A stretch of DNA of 59,055 nucleotides from CAYYVJ01 sp964475115. GTDB lineage: Bacteria; Bacillota; Clostridia; Lachnospirales; Lachnospiraceae. The notes under the pieces are model-generated. The model had not been told where the DNA came from and searched no databases. It saw only the letters and a list, made by a program, of their open reading frames with translations. Within the stretch, counting starts at the first letter, position 1; each line of letters opens with the position of its first letter. Below, in pieces: positions 25,162 to 34,151 of this stretch. A program made the position numbers and the translations under genes. Location of the stretch: positions 1 to 59,055 of the forward strand of contig CAYYVJ010000003.1 in the NCBI GenBank assembly GCA_964475115.1, given 5' to 3'.

Positions 25162-26025
25162 CTATTGACCTAAAAATATCTGTGATAAAGGTGAATCTGC
25201 TGGAAGAATGAGGGTTTTATTTCCTCCCTTTAAAGATATTTTGGCTGCATCTAGAGAGCGAACAAAAGAGTAAAACTCTGTTCTAGATTGGTCAGCATAA
25301 GCGTTAGAGAGAATTCTCATATATTCAGCTTCACCTTCTGCTATAATTCGTGCTGCTTCAGCATGTGCAGTAGAAAGACTAATATCAATTTCTTTATCCG
25401 TTGTATTTTGTATAATACGTGCTTCAGAATTACCTTCGGCCGTAAAAGTTGCGGCTATTTTAGCACGTTCAGAAATCATTCTTTCGTAAACAGCGCTTTT
25501 GTTATCAGCTGGTAAATCTAATTGTTTGGTTTCAATAGAAAGTAGCTTAATTCCATATTGCTCCATAGAGTCTCCAACGTTATTCATAATTAGATTGGTC
25601 AAATCTCCATCTCTGCCTCCAATGACATCATTTTGCGATAGACTACTAATTACATTTTTAATTGCATTGTATGCTACGGTATCAATCCTGCTCTCTGCAT
25701 TTGTGATAGAAGAGTTTAGTGTTTGTGCAAATCTTAAGGGATCAGTAATTCTCCAAAGAGCAAAACTATCAGAAATCATAGTTTTTTTATCCATTGTAAT
25801 AACATCGGAAGCAGGTAAGTCATAGATCATTAATTGTTTCGGAAGGGTATCTGCAGTTTCTATAAAAGGTATTTTAAAACTAATACCTGGTTCATAGACC
25901 ACTTTGCTTACTCTACCAAATTGACGAATTAATTTATATTCATTTTCCTGCGTAATTGTAATCGAAGAAAACAATGCTATGACTGCAAAGAAAGCAATTA
26001 TTCCAACAACTATTTTTTTCATCAT
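25162..26025 (-). CDS. hflC: HflC, FtsH protease modulator (SPFH family)
   Basis: 287 residues: an N-terminal signal anchor (VVGIIAFFAVIALFSSITI) and a prohibitin/SPFH domain (QFGRVSKVVYEPGISFKIPFI, DKKTMISDSFALWRITDP), then a helical EAARIIAEGEAEYMRIL segment. HflC and HflK form a large membrane cage around FtsH. The start chosen is the first of two adjacent ATGs, 6 nt after AAGGAGGAG; a longer frame upstream lies within hflK and is not used. One base separates it from the hflK stop. Confidence 0.92.
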   Translation of the reverse strand: MMKKIVVGIIAFFAVIALFSSITITQENEYKLIRQFGRVSKVVYEPGISFKIPFIETADTLPKQLMIYDLPASDVITMDKKTMISDSFALWRITDPLRFAQTLNSSITNAESRIDTVAYNAIKNVISSLSQNDVIGGRDGDLTNLIMNNVGDSMEQYGIKLLSIETKQLDLPADNKSAVYERMISERAKIAATFTAEGNSEARIIQNTTDKEIDISLSTAHAEAARIIAEGEAEYMRILSNAYADQSRTEFYSFVRSLDAAKISLKGGNKTLILPADSPLSQIFLGQ

Positions 26026-26026
26026 C

Positions 26027-26998
26027 TTATTCTCCTCCTTCGTTAGTATTATTTGCGTTAACGGATACAAAAGGTTCAAGTGGAAGAATTTTTTCTATGC
26101 TGCCATTACCAGAATCTATAATAACATCTAAGCTTGGTAGAAGTTCTTCCATAGCTTCATAAAACATTCTCTCTTTGGTAACAACAGGATTCTTAATATA
26201 TTCTGCATACATAGAATTGAATCTTGCTACTTGCCCATTGGCTTCATTGATTCTTTTTTCTTTGTCAGCTTCCGCTTCTTTTATAACTTTATCTACCTCT
26301 GCCAAAGCTTCAGGTAGCTTTTCATTTCGGTATTTATTAGCATTATTAATTGCTGTTTCTTTGCTTTGCTTAGCAGTTTCCACGTCTTTAAAGGCTTCCA
26401 TTACTTCAATAGTAGGAGGCTCAGAATCTTGGATAGTAATATTCACTAGCTGAACTCCGATATCATATAATTCCAAGGATTCTATAATGACTTCTTTTAT
26501 TGCAGCTTGAATTTCATTTTTCCCTGTAGTTAGTACACTATCTACATCGTAGCTACCTATTACATTACGAATTGCACTTTGAGCTAGGTTTTTTAAAATT
26601 ATTACAGGTTTTTCTGATGCATATACTGACTTCATAGGATCAGAGATTCTATACTCTATAAAGAAGTCTACATTTACAAAATTATAATCAGAAGTAATCA
26701 TGAGGGATTCATCTGCCGCTGAGGAATTAGAATCTTGCTCATATCCTATAGAAAAACCTTGAATCGTAGTATTAACCTTTTGAACTTTTTGGATAAAAGG
26801 AATCTTATAATGTAATCCTGATTCCTTAACAGATCTAGCCACGCCGAAGGTGGTTAAAACTGCTTGTTCCTGTTCTCTAATTGAATAAGTAGAATTGAAA
26901 ATTAGAATTATTACTAGAAATGCAGCCACAACAACAGTAATAATTCGTTTTATATGTTTTCCCCCGTTAAAATTTGGAGGCATATCATAAGTTGCCAT
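26027..26998 (-). CDS. hflK: HflK, FtsH protease modulator (SPFH family)
   Basis: 323 residues. A short cytoplasmic N-terminus is followed by one span (RIITVVVAAFLVIILIF), the SPFH domain (VLTTFGVARSVKESGLHYKIPFIQKV, VNVDFFIEYRISDP) and a coiled-coil with ETAINNANKYRNEKLPEA and EADKEKRINEANGQVARF, the HflK wording. It lacks the long glycine-rich N-terminus of proteobacterial HflK. First gene of hflKC, reading away from the atp operon. Ribosome site AAAGGGG. Confidence 0.92.
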   Translation of the reverse strand: MATYDMPPNFNGGKHIKRIITVVVAAFLVIILIFNSTYSIREQEQAVLTTFGVARSVKESGLHYKIPFIQKVQKVNTTIQGFSIGYEQDSNSSAADESLMITSDYNFVNVDFFIEYRISDPMKSVYASEKPVIILKNLAQSAIRNVIGSYDVDSVLTTGKNEIQAAIKEVIIESLELYDIGVQLVNITIQDSEPPTIEVMEAFKDVETAKQSKETAINNANKYRNEKLPEALAEVDKVIKEAEADKEKRINEANGQVARFNSMYAEYIKNPVVTKERMFYEAMEELLPSLDVIIDSGNGSIEKILPLEPFVSVNANNTNEGGE

Positions 26999-27031
26999 AT
27001 ATTATTCCCCTTTCTTGTTTCTCTATTTTTT

Positions 27032-27060
27032 ACTTTAAGGGAGCGGCGACTTGTTGTCAA
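27032..27060 (-). promoter_or_regulatory. Promoter of hflKC
   Basis: On the minus strand: TTGACA (27055-27060), 17-bp spacer, TAAAGT (27032-27037, four of six). Its -35 lies 13 bp from the -35 of the divergent atp promoter. Confidence 0.55.
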
Positions 27061-27073
27061 GAGTAAGTTATTA

Positions 27074-27102
27074 TTGACTTTTAACATAGTAAGCAATATA
27101 AT
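27074..27102 (+). promoter_or_regulatory. Promoter of the atp operon
   Basis: TTGACT (27074-27079), 17-bp spacer, consensus TATAAT (27097-27102). The predicted leader is about 175 nt before atpI. It holds a 7-bp stem (27132-27138 with 27148-27154, one G-T) and a GGGT/ACCC pairing (27171-27176 with 27204-27209) that runs into TTTTTT, a possible weak attenuator. Confidence 0.82.
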
Positions 27103-27285
27103 ATTAATTAGTTTAATATTGGAATTTTTTTCGGTTAGCAGCTATTACTAGCCGTTTAAGTCATAAGCTTAAGGGTGGGAGCTTCATTAATAGTGGGGGA
27201 TTTACCCTTTTTTACGTTAAATAATTGAACGAGTCTGATAAAAATGATGGAATTGAATTACATGATTATGAAAGGATAAAAGCAA

Positions 27286-27705
27286 ATGAAAGTTGACAAG
27301 GTAGTAAAAAAAGAAACAATAAATATTGCTATTGGTATTTTGATTTGTAGTGTAATAACACAGTTCATTTTTTTAATAATTGGGAGATATAGTCTTGGAG
27401 TCTTACTTGGATCCGTTTATGGGGGAGCAGTAGTTCTTCTTAACTTTTTTTTAATGGGTCTGACTGTGCAAAATGCAACAAAAATTGCAGATCAGAAAGA
27501 AGCTAAAAAGAGAATACAATTTTCATACTCTATGAGGCAACTTGGATTATTTTTACTTATTGGAGCGGGAATGTATATTGCTACTACTTCAGGAGTTTTT
27601 CATTGGTTTCCTATTTTAATTTCTATAATTTACCCTAGAATTATAATAGCTGCGGAAACAATGTATGAAAAAAAAATGGAATTACAAGGGGGAAAAAATG
27701 AATGA
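27286..27705 (+). CDS. atpI: ATP synthase subunit I (AtpI)
   Basis: 139 residues, four predicted membrane spans (about 15-33, 38-58, 85-102, 105-125). Position at the head of the F-ATPase operon and the size fit AtpI, a membrane factor assisting c-ring assembly. The sequence itself is weakly conserved, as is usual; the call leans on context. Its TGA overlaps the atpB ATG (ATGA). Confidence 0.82.
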   Translation: MKVDKVVKKETINIAIGILICSVITQFIFLIIGRYSLGVLLGSVYGGAVVLLNFFLMGLTVQNATKIADQKEAKKRIQFSYSMRQLGLFLLIGAGMYIATTSGVFHWFPILISIIYPRIIIAAETMYEKKMELQGGKNE

Positions 27706-28436
27706 GCGTAGATATTACCGGTGCAAAGAAACTATTTGAAATTCCGTTTGGAATTGTAATTACTGAAACGCAGGTAAACACTTGGATTATAATGCTTGTT
27801 ATTGCTATACTGTGCAAGATACTCACATACAAGTTACAGGTTAAACCAGCCGGTAAGAGGCAAATTATAGCTGAGTATTTGGTTGACATGACAACTAACT
27901 TTGTAAAAAACAACATGAGTGAAAGATTTTTGGGGTTTACCCCTTTTATTACAGCTTTATTTTCCTTAGCTGCATTTAGCAGTATGAGTAGTTTATTTGG
28001 TATGTACCCACCGACGTCAGATTTAAACACACCATTAGGTTGGGCAATTGTTGTATTTATTATGATTCTATATTTTAATATCAAGACAAAAGGGATAAAG
28101 GGATATTTAAAAGGGCTAACAGAACCATTTGCAGTTTTTACACCTTTTAATATTATTGGTGAATTTTCTACACCTATTTCAATGTCTTTTCGTATGTTTG
28201 GTAACGCTGCATCAGGAGTTGTAATATCAACACTAATATACGCTGGTCTTGCATGGCTTAGTTCAGTTGCCCTTCAGTGGCTACCAGGATTCTTGGCAGA
28301 CATACCAATATTACAATTAGGAATACCAGCATTTCTATCAATATATTTTGATTTGTTTAGTAGTTTGTTACAAGCGTTTATATTCTGTATTTTGACTATG
28401 CTATATATTTCATCAGCAGCTAGTGCAGAAAATTAA
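27702..28436 (+). CDS. atpB: F0F1 ATP synthase subunit a
   Basis: 244 residues, the stator channel subunit. It has about five membrane spans, the essential arginine in SFRMFGNAASG (span 4 region), and a C-terminal LQAFIFCILTMLYISSA span with the conserved Gln/Tyr residues. The arginine interacts with the c-subunit glutamate during rotation. Starts with a 4-bp overlap with atpI. Confidence 0.95.
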   Translation: MSVDITGAKKLFEIPFGIVITETQVNTWIIMLVIAILCKILTYKLQVKPAGKRQIIAEYLVDMTTNFVKNNMSERFLGFTPFITALFSLAAFSSMSSLFGMYPPTSDLNTPLGWAIVVFIMILYFNIKTKGIKGYLKGLTEPFAVFTPFNIIGEFSTPISMSFRMFGNAASGVVISTLIYAGLAWLSSVALQWLPGFLADIPILQLGIPAFLSIYFDLFSSLLQAFIFCILTMLYISSAASAEN

Positions 28437-28470
28437 ATAATTTAAAGAAAAATACATGGAGGTAATTAGA

Positions 28471-28731
28471 ATGGAAAGAGCTTTAGTGTTAATGGGTTGT
28501 GCAATTGGAGCAGGATTATCAATGATAGCAGGTATTGGACCAGGTATCGGTGAAGGGTATGCAGTAGGTAAAGCCTGTGAGGCAATTGGACGTCAACCAG
28601 AATCCAAAGGTGATGTTACAACCACAATGTTAATGGGTTGTGCTGTGGCAGAGACAACTGGACTTTATGGTTTGATTGTAAGTATGTTACTTATATTTGT
28701 TGCACCGGGTATGTTTATTGCTAGATTGTAA
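28471..28731 (+). CDS. atpE: F0 ATP synthase subunit c, predicted Na+-binding, two-carboxylate type
   Basis: 86-residue hairpin of two membrane helices joined by the polar loop GRQPESKGD. The helix-1 motif is GIGPGIGEGYAVG with Glu28, and helix 2 carries AVAETTGLYGL with Glu61, Thr62, Thr63 and Tyr66. Aligned without gaps to the sodium-dependent Ilyobacter c subunit, Glu61, Thr62, Thr63 and Tyr66 match its Glu65, Ser66, Thr67 and Tyr70, while its Gln32 is replaced by Glu28. A second carboxylate here is known from Fusobacterium c rings. Start is ATG 28471 after GGAGGT; an ATG 15 nt upstream overlaps that site. Confidence 0.93.
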   Translation: MERALVLMGCAIGAGLSMIAGIGPGIGEGYAVGKACEAIGRQPESKGDVTTTMLMGCAVAETTGLYGLIVSMLLIFVAPGMFIARL

Positions 28732-28766
28732 TGTACTGCACTAATTTAAGAAAAGAGGAATAGATA

Positions 28767-29273
28767 ATGCCTGAAACATTAGAATTTATATCAATCAATT
28801 TTTGGCATACGTTAATGAGCATCGGAAATTTATTTATTCTTTTTCTGATTGTAAAAAAACTCCTATTCAAGCCTGTAAATAATATCTTGAAAAGAAGAGC
28901 TGATGAAGTAGAGAAAATTTATACAGAGGCAGAAGATATGCGTACAAAAGCAGAGGCTGATAAGGATACTTATGAAAGTAAGCTAAAAAACGTGAAGGCC
29001 GAAACAGACCTGATGATTACGAAAGCAACAGAGGTTGCAAAACATAAAAGTGGAGAAATGATTCAAGAAGCAGTAACGGAAGTTGAACAACGCAAGTCAA
29101 AAGCTGAAGCAGATATTCTACTTTCAAAGAAGAAAGCAATTAATGAAATGAAAGATGATATAACTGATATGGTTGTTAATCTTTCAAAGCAAGTAGTAGG
29201 AAAAGAAATAGATGCAAAAGCACATGAAACTTTAATTGATTCGGCTATTGAAGAATTAGGTGAGTATGTATGA
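28767..29273 (+). CDS. atpF: F0F1 ATP synthase subunit b
   Basis: 168 residues: one N-terminal membrane span (about 10-30), then KKLLFKPVNNILKRRADEVEK and a long charged helix for the peripheral stalk, ending in NLSKQVVGKEID. Forms the stator dimer that binds delta. ATG follows GAGGAA; its TGA overlaps the atpH ATG by 4 bp. Confidence 0.94.
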   Translation: MPETLEFISINFWHTLMSIGNLFILFLIVKKLLFKPVNNILKRRADEVEKIYTEAEDMRTKAEADKDTYESKLKNVKAETDLMITKATEVAKHKSGEMIQEAVTEVEQRKSKAEADILLSKKKAINEMKDDITDMVVNLSKQVVGKEIDAKAHETLIDSAIEELGEYV

Positions 29274-29821
29274 AAAAGACGATGAATTATGGTCATGCAT
29301 TATATGATCTTGCTGCAGAAGAGGGCATTGAAAGTTTAATTCATGAGGAGTTTTTGGAAATTAACATTGTATTGAAACGTAATTATGAGTTTATCCAATT
29401 GCTTTCAAATCCAAGAATTTCAGTTTCTGAGAAATGTCAGTTATTGGATGAAGTTTTTAAGGATAAAATTCATCCGTATCTTCTTTCAACTTTAAAGATT
29501 TTGTCAGAAAGCGGAGATGCATCATTAATTCCATTTTGTTCCACAGAGTATAGGGAATGCTACAATAAGGAGAAAAACATACTTGTAGTTACGGCTACCA
29601 CTGCAGTGGAATTAAATGAAGATCAGAAACAACGAATTATCAATAAATTAGAAAAGAAAATGAATAAATCTATTATATTAGAAAATGTAGTTGACAAAAC
29701 ATGCATTGCTGGAATTCGTTTAGCATATCAGGGAAATATGATTGATTCAAGTATAAAAAACAGATTTGAAAAACTGCAGAATGATTTAAAAGATGCAGAC
29801 TATTCACAAACGGAGGTCTGA
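29270..29821 (+). CDS. atpH: F0F1 ATP synthase subunit delta
   Basis: 183 residues, soluble. N-terminal helical domain (YGHALYDLAAEEGIESL) and the C-terminal conserved VDKTCIAGIRLAYQGNMIDSSIKNRFEKL, which fits the delta/OSCP family. It links the b stalk to the alpha subunits. Confidence 0.93.
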   Translation: MKKTMNYGHALYDLAAEEGIESLIHEEFLEINIVLKRNYEFIQLLSNPRISVSEKCQLLDEVFKDKIHPYLLSTLKILSESGDASLIPFCSTEYRECYNKEKNILVVTATTAVELNEDQKQRIINKLEKKMNKSIILENVVDKTCIAGIRLAYQGNMIDSSIKNRFEKLQNDLKDADYSQTEV

Positions 29822-29823
29822 CA

Positions 29824-31335
29824 ATGAGGATAGAAGAAATTACTAGTTTAATAAAAGCTCAGATTAAAAATTATGAAAGTAAAACGGAACACTATGAAAC
29901 AGGAACAATAGTTACCGTGGGTGATGGAATAGCCAGAGCATATGGCTTAGACCACTGTTTGTCCAATGAACTTATTGAATTTTCCAATGGTATATATGGG
30001 ATGGCATTAAATTTGGAAGAAAACTTTGTTTCCATAGTGCTTTTAGGAAATGATTCGGGTATAAGGGAAGGCGACATAGTAAAACGAACAGGAAAAGTTG
30101 TTTCTGTACCAGTTGGAGAAGCCTTGATTGGACGTGTAGTTAATGCTCTAGGACAACCTGTTGATGGGAAAGGACCTATTACAACGACAGAATCTAATCC
30201 GATTGAAGCACCGGCTGCAGGAATAATTGAAAGAAAATCTGTTAGTGTTCCATTACAGACAGGGATCAAAGCAATTGATAGTATGATTCCTATTGGAAGA
30301 GGACAGAGGGAACTTATTATTGGTGACAGACAAACAGGAAAAACAACCCTAGCTATAGATGCGATTATGAACCAAAAAGGAAAAGATGTCATCTGTATTT
30401 ATGTAGCGATTGGGCAGAAAAATTCTACTGTTTCACAATTGGTTGAGTCTTTAGCAAACGCAGGAGCCATGAATTATACAATTGTAGTTAGTTCCACAGC
30501 AAGTGATTTAGCACCCCTTCAGTACATTGCTCCTTATGCAGGATGTACTATGGGGGAATATTTCATGCATCAAGGGAAAGATGTTTTAATTGTCTATGAT
30601 GATTTATCGAAACATGCTGTTGCATATAGAACTTTGTCTTTGTTAATAAGACGACCACCTGGAAGAGAAGCTTACCCAGGAGATGTCTTTTATCTTCATA
30701 GCAGATTGTTAGAACGTGCTGCAAGACTAAGTCCTGAAATTGGAGGTGGATCACTTACCGCCTTACCTATCATTGAAACTCAAGAGGGTGATGTTTCGGC
30801 ATATATTCCTACGAATGTTATTTCTATTACAGATGGACAAATTTTTTTGGAAAGTGAATTGTTTAATGCTGGTATTATGCCAGCTGTAAATCCGGGAATT
30901 TCCGTTAGTCGTGTTGGTGGTTCTGCGCAGTTAAAAGCAATGAAACAAGTATCGGGTAAATTAAAATTAATTTATTCACAATATAGAGAACTTCAAAGCT
31001 TCGCTCAGTTTGGTTCCGATCTGGACAAAGACACTAAGGCACGCTTAGATCAGGGAGATAGAATTGTCGAAGTTCTAAAACAAGATAGAAATGCTCCAGT
31101 TCCAGTTGAACTTCAAGTAGGAATTATATACGCTGTTGTAAATAATTATTTAAAAGATATAAAAGTAGCAGACGTTAAAGAATATGAAGAAAAACTATTT
31201 TTTGAGCTAAATTCTTATTATGATGAATTACTTACTGCAATACGCAATGGTGAGGGTATAGATGGCAAAAATAAATCAATGCTAGAAGAAGCCATCACAA
31301 AAACTACAGATGATTTTATTGAAAATCATCAATAA
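29824..31335 (+). CDS. atpA: F1 ATP synthase subunit alpha
   Basis: 503 residues, the non-catalytic nucleotide-binding subunit. P-loop GDRQTGKT at about 169-176, the family motif PAVNPGISVSRVGG, and a normal-length C-terminal helical domain. Ribosome site GGAGGT, two bases after atpH. Confidence 0.97.
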   Translation: MRIEEITSLIKAQIKNYESKTEHYETGTIVTVGDGIARAYGLDHCLSNELIEFSNGIYGMALNLEENFVSIVLLGNDSGIREGDIVKRTGKVVSVPVGEALIGRVVNALGQPVDGKGPITTTESNPIEAPAAGIIERKSVSVPLQTGIKAIDSMIPIGRGQRELIIGDRQTGKTTLAIDAIMNQKGKDVICIYVAIGQKNSTVSQLVESLANAGAMNYTIVVSSTASDLAPLQYIAPYAGCTMGEYFMHQGKDVLIVYDDLSKHAVAYRTLSLLIRRPPGREAYPGDVFYLHSRLLERAARLSPEIGGGSLTALPIIETQEGDVSAYIPTNVISITDGQIFLESELFNAGIMPAVNPGISVSRVGGSAQLKAMKQVSGKLKLIYSQYRELQSFAQFGSDLDKDTKARLDQGDRIVEVLKQDRNAPVPVELQVGIIYAVVNNYLKDIKVADVKEYEEKLFFELNSYYDELLTAIRNGEGIDGKNKSMLEEAITKTTDDFIENHQ

Positions 31336-31355
31336 GAAAGAGAGGGGCGAACATT

Positions 31356-32210
31356 TTGGCAGGATCTTCAATGAAAGATATCAGCTTGAGAATCAAAAGT
31401 ATAAAGAGTACGAGGCAGATAACAAAGGCTATGGAGCTTGTTGCCACTTCCAAGTTGAACAAAGCAAAAGAAAGAATTGCACGAAGTCGCTCATTCTATA
31501 CGAAAGTATATTCTTCTATGTGTGATATTGCAGCAATGAATTTGGAAATGGAATCAAGATATTTAGAGAAACGTGACGTGAAAAAAACCTGTTATATTGT
31601 TATTGCTGGTGACAGAGGGCTGGCAGGTGGATATAACAGTAATGTATTTCGATTTGCAGAAGGACAATTAAAAGATAAGGATGTGATGATCCTTCCCATT
31701 GGGAAACGTTCTGCTGAATATTACACAAAACGAGGATATGAAATAGTTACAGACGAATTTACTTCTGTTGAAACTCTTAATATTGGAAGTTGTCATGAAA
31801 TTTCAAGTTTTATAACACATTATTTTTTGAATAAAGAATTTGATGAATTATATATAATATATACTAAATATATTTCTGTTTTGGAACAACAACCTTCAAT
31901 CAAAAAACTTCTTCCAATCGATAATAACCTTTGTATGAAAGGTTCTACTGAGAAGAAAGAACTGATACTATTTGAACCTAGTGTCAGTAGTGTTTTTGAT
32001 GCAATCATTCCTAGTTATACTGCGGGAATGATTTGGGGGTGTGTGTGTGAAAGTACCACTAGTGAATTTGCCGCCCGCCACACCGCTATGGAAGCGGCTT
32101 CAAAGAATGCAGAGGATATGATTGAAGACTTGAGCTTAAAATATAACAGGGCACGTCAAGGTTCAATTACACAAGAAATTACTGAGATCGTTGCTGGAAG
32201 TGGTTTGTAG
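31356..32210 (+). CDS. atpG: F1 ATP synthase subunit gamma (TTG start)
   Basis: 284 residues, the rotor shaft. N-terminal coiled-coil RIKSIKSTRQITKAMELVATSKLNKAK and C-terminal SEFAARHTAMEAASKNAEDMI ... NRARQGSITQEITEIVAG are diagnostic. The best start is TTG 31356, about 9 nt after GAGGGG, giving MAGSSMKDI as in many gamma subunits; the ATG at 31371 has a poorer site. Confidence 0.94.
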   Translation: MAGSSMKDISLRIKSIKSTRQITKAMELVATSKLNKAKERIARSRSFYTKVYSSMCDIAAMNLEMESRYLEKRDVKKTCYIVIAGDRGLAGGYNSNVFRFAEGQLKDKDVMILPIGKRSAEYYTKRGYEIVTDEFTSVETLNIGSCHEISSFITHYFLNKEFDELYIIYTKYISVLEQQPSIKKLLPIDNNLCMKGSTEKKELILFEPSVSSVFDAIIPSYTAGMIWGCVCESTTSEFAARHTAMEAASKNAEDMIEDLSLKYNRARQGSITQEITEIVAGSGL

Positions 32211-32236
32211 TTTGGACTAAGAAAGGAGTGAACAGT

Positions 32237-33628
32237 TTGGATAAAAACATTGGTATAGTCACACAGGTTATTGGACCTGTAATTGATATAAAGTTTAATG
32301 ATAATTATTTACCAGAATTGTTAAATGCTATTGAAATTATTTATAAAGATAGGAAGATTGTATTAGAAGTTGCGCAGCATATAGGTAATAACGTGGTAAG
32401 ATGTATTGCCATGAATAGTACTGATGGTATTCCTAGAGGTATTGAAGCGATAGATACTGGTGCTTCAATTAGTGTGCCAGTTGGAAGAGAAACATTAGGT
32501 AGAATTTTTAATTTACTTGGAGATACAGTAGATAATTTGCCAGCCCCAGAGACGAAAGAACGTTGGCCTATTCATCGGGATCCTCCAACATTTGATGAAC
32601 AGGAATCTTCTACGGAAATATTTGAAACAGGTATTAAAGTAGTTGATTTAATTTGTCCATACGCAAAGGGTGGAAAGATTGGTTTATTTGGAGGTGCTGG
32701 TGTTGGAAAGACAGTACTTATTATGGAATTAATTAATAATATTGCTAAAGAGCATGGTGGTCTTTCTGTTTTTTCAGGAGTTGGAGAAAGAACGAGAGAA
32801 GGCAATGATTTATATAATGAAATGAAAGAATCCGGTGTTATTAATAAAACAGCATTGGTTTATGGACAGATGAATGAGCCACCAGGAGCCAGAATGAGAG
32901 TTGCTTTATCAGGACTTACTATGGCGGAGTATTTTCGAGATCATGAAGGACAGGATGTTCTTTTATTCATTGATAATATTTTTCGTTTTACCCAGGCGGG
33001 TAGTGAAGTGTCAGCTTTACTTGGACGTATGCCTTCTGCAGTGGGATATCAGCCTACTTTGGCTACGGAAATGGGAGCTTTGCAAGAGAGGATTACATCA
33101 ACCAAGAAGGGCTCTATTACGTCAGTGCAGGCAGTATATGTTCCGGCAGATGATCTTACAGATCCAGCTCCAGCAACAACGTTTGCACACCTTGATGCAA
33201 CGACTGTTTTAAGTAGAGAAATTTCTTCTCTAGGAATTTATCCTGCAGTGGATCCTTTGGATTCTTCAAGTCGTATCCTATCTCCGGATGTTGTTGGGAA
33301 AGAACATTATGAAACAGCGAGAGATGTTCAGCATATACTACAAAGATACAAAGAATTGCAAGATATTATAGCAATTATGGGAATGGATGAATTAAGTGAT
33401 GAAGATAAAGTTACAGTTGCCAGAGCAAGAAAGATACAACGATTTTTAAGTCAGCCTTTTTCTGTTGCAGAGCAATTTACCGGAATGGAAGGTAAATATG
33501 TTCCATTAAAGGAAACAATTCGAGGATTTAGAGAAATTATTGAAGGTAAACATGATGATTTACCTGAATCTGCTTTTCTTTTTGTAGGCACTATTGAAGA
33601 GGCTGTTGAAAAAGCAAGAAAGGAATAG
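32237..33628 (+). CDS. atpD: F1 ATP synthase subunit beta (TTG start)
   Basis: 463 residues, the catalytic subunit. Walker A GGAGVGKT near residue 155, GERTREGNDLYNEM, LLFIDNIFRFTQAGSEVSALLGRMPSAVGYQPTL in the family order. Start chosen is TTG 32237, 8 nt after AAAGGAG; a GTG at 32228 sits on top of that ribosome site and cannot use it. Confidence 0.96.
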   Translation: MDKNIGIVTQVIGPVIDIKFNDNYLPELLNAIEIIYKDRKIVLEVAQHIGNNVVRCIAMNSTDGIPRGIEAIDTGASISVPVGRETLGRIFNLLGDTVDNLPAPETKERWPIHRDPPTFDEQESSTEIFETGIKVVDLICPYAKGGKIGLFGGAGVGKTVLIMELINNIAKEHGGLSVFSGVGERTREGNDLYNEMKESGVINKTALVYGQMNEPPGARMRVALSGLTMAEYFRDHEGQDVLLFIDNIFRFTQAGSEVSALLGRMPSAVGYQPTLATEMGALQERITSTKKGSITSVQAVYVPADDLTDPAPATTFAHLDATTVLSREISSLGIYPAVDPLDSSSRILSPDVVGKEHYETARDVQHILQRYKELQDIIAIMGMDELSDEDKVTVARARKIQRFLSQPFSVAEQFTGMEGKYVPLKETIRGFREIIEGKHDDLPESAFLFVGTIEEAVEKARKE

Positions 33629-33630
33629 CC

Positions 33631-34044
33631 ATGAATACTTTTCGTCTTCAAATTGTATCTCCTGATGGAATGTTTTTTGAAGGAGACGCAATTCAAATTT
33701 CTCTACGCAGTATCGATGGAGAGGTAGCAGTATTAGCAGGCCATGCACCATATGTGACAGCAATAGGTGCAGGAGAATGTCGTGTATATATAGATGACTC
33801 AAAGGAATTCCACAGTGCAGCTTGTATTGGAGGGTTTTTGAGGGTTTCAAAAGAGTTGGTACTTGTTGCAGCTACAACATTTGAATGGTTAGAAGATATT
33901 GATATTGAGAGAGCAAAGAGGGCCAAAGCCCGTGCCGAAGGAATAATTTCCAGTTCTATCTCAGATGAACATAGCTTAGAAATTGCAAAAATCAAGTTGA
34001 TTAGAGCGAATACCCGTCTTGGAGTATATGAAAAAAATAGGTAG
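33631..34044 (+). CDS. atpC: F1 ATP synthase subunit epsilon
   Basis: 137 residues: N-terminal beta-sandwich (LQIVSPDGMFFEGDAIQISLRS, GEVAVLAGHAPYVTAIGAGE) and a C-terminal helical hairpin (ERAKRAKARAEG). Regulates ATP hydrolysis and couples gamma to the c ring. Two bases after atpD; last gene of the operon. Confidence 0.94.
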   Translation: MNTFRLQIVSPDGMFFEGDAIQISLRSIDGEVAVLAGHAPYVTAIGAGECRVYIDDSKEFHSAACIGGFLRVSKELVLVAATTFEWLEDIDIERAKRAKARAEGIISSSISDEHSLEIAKIKLIRANTRLGVYEKNR

Positions 34045-34066
34045 TTATCATTATGATTTATACTAT

Positions 34067-34108
34067 AAAAAATATCGTCAAGGACAATTGTTGATGACGA
34101 TATTTTTT
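34067..34108 (+). terminator. Terminator of the atp operon
   Basis: AAAAAATATCGTCA (34067-34080) pairs perfectly with TGACGATATTTTTT (34095-34108), 14-nt loop, T-run within and after the stem. Confidence 0.9.
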
Positions 34109-34151
34109 GTTTTCTGCTGATAAGGTATAGTTTGTGAATAGGAGAACGCAG

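Noticed and set aside
27641..28084. 147-codon minus-strand frame inside atpI/atpB
   Set aside because: Its hydrophobic character comes from the antisense of membrane spans; no start signals.
29892..30392. Long minus-strand frame inside atpA
   Set aside because: Antisense shadow of a highly conserved gene; its translation has no recognisable family and no ribosome site.
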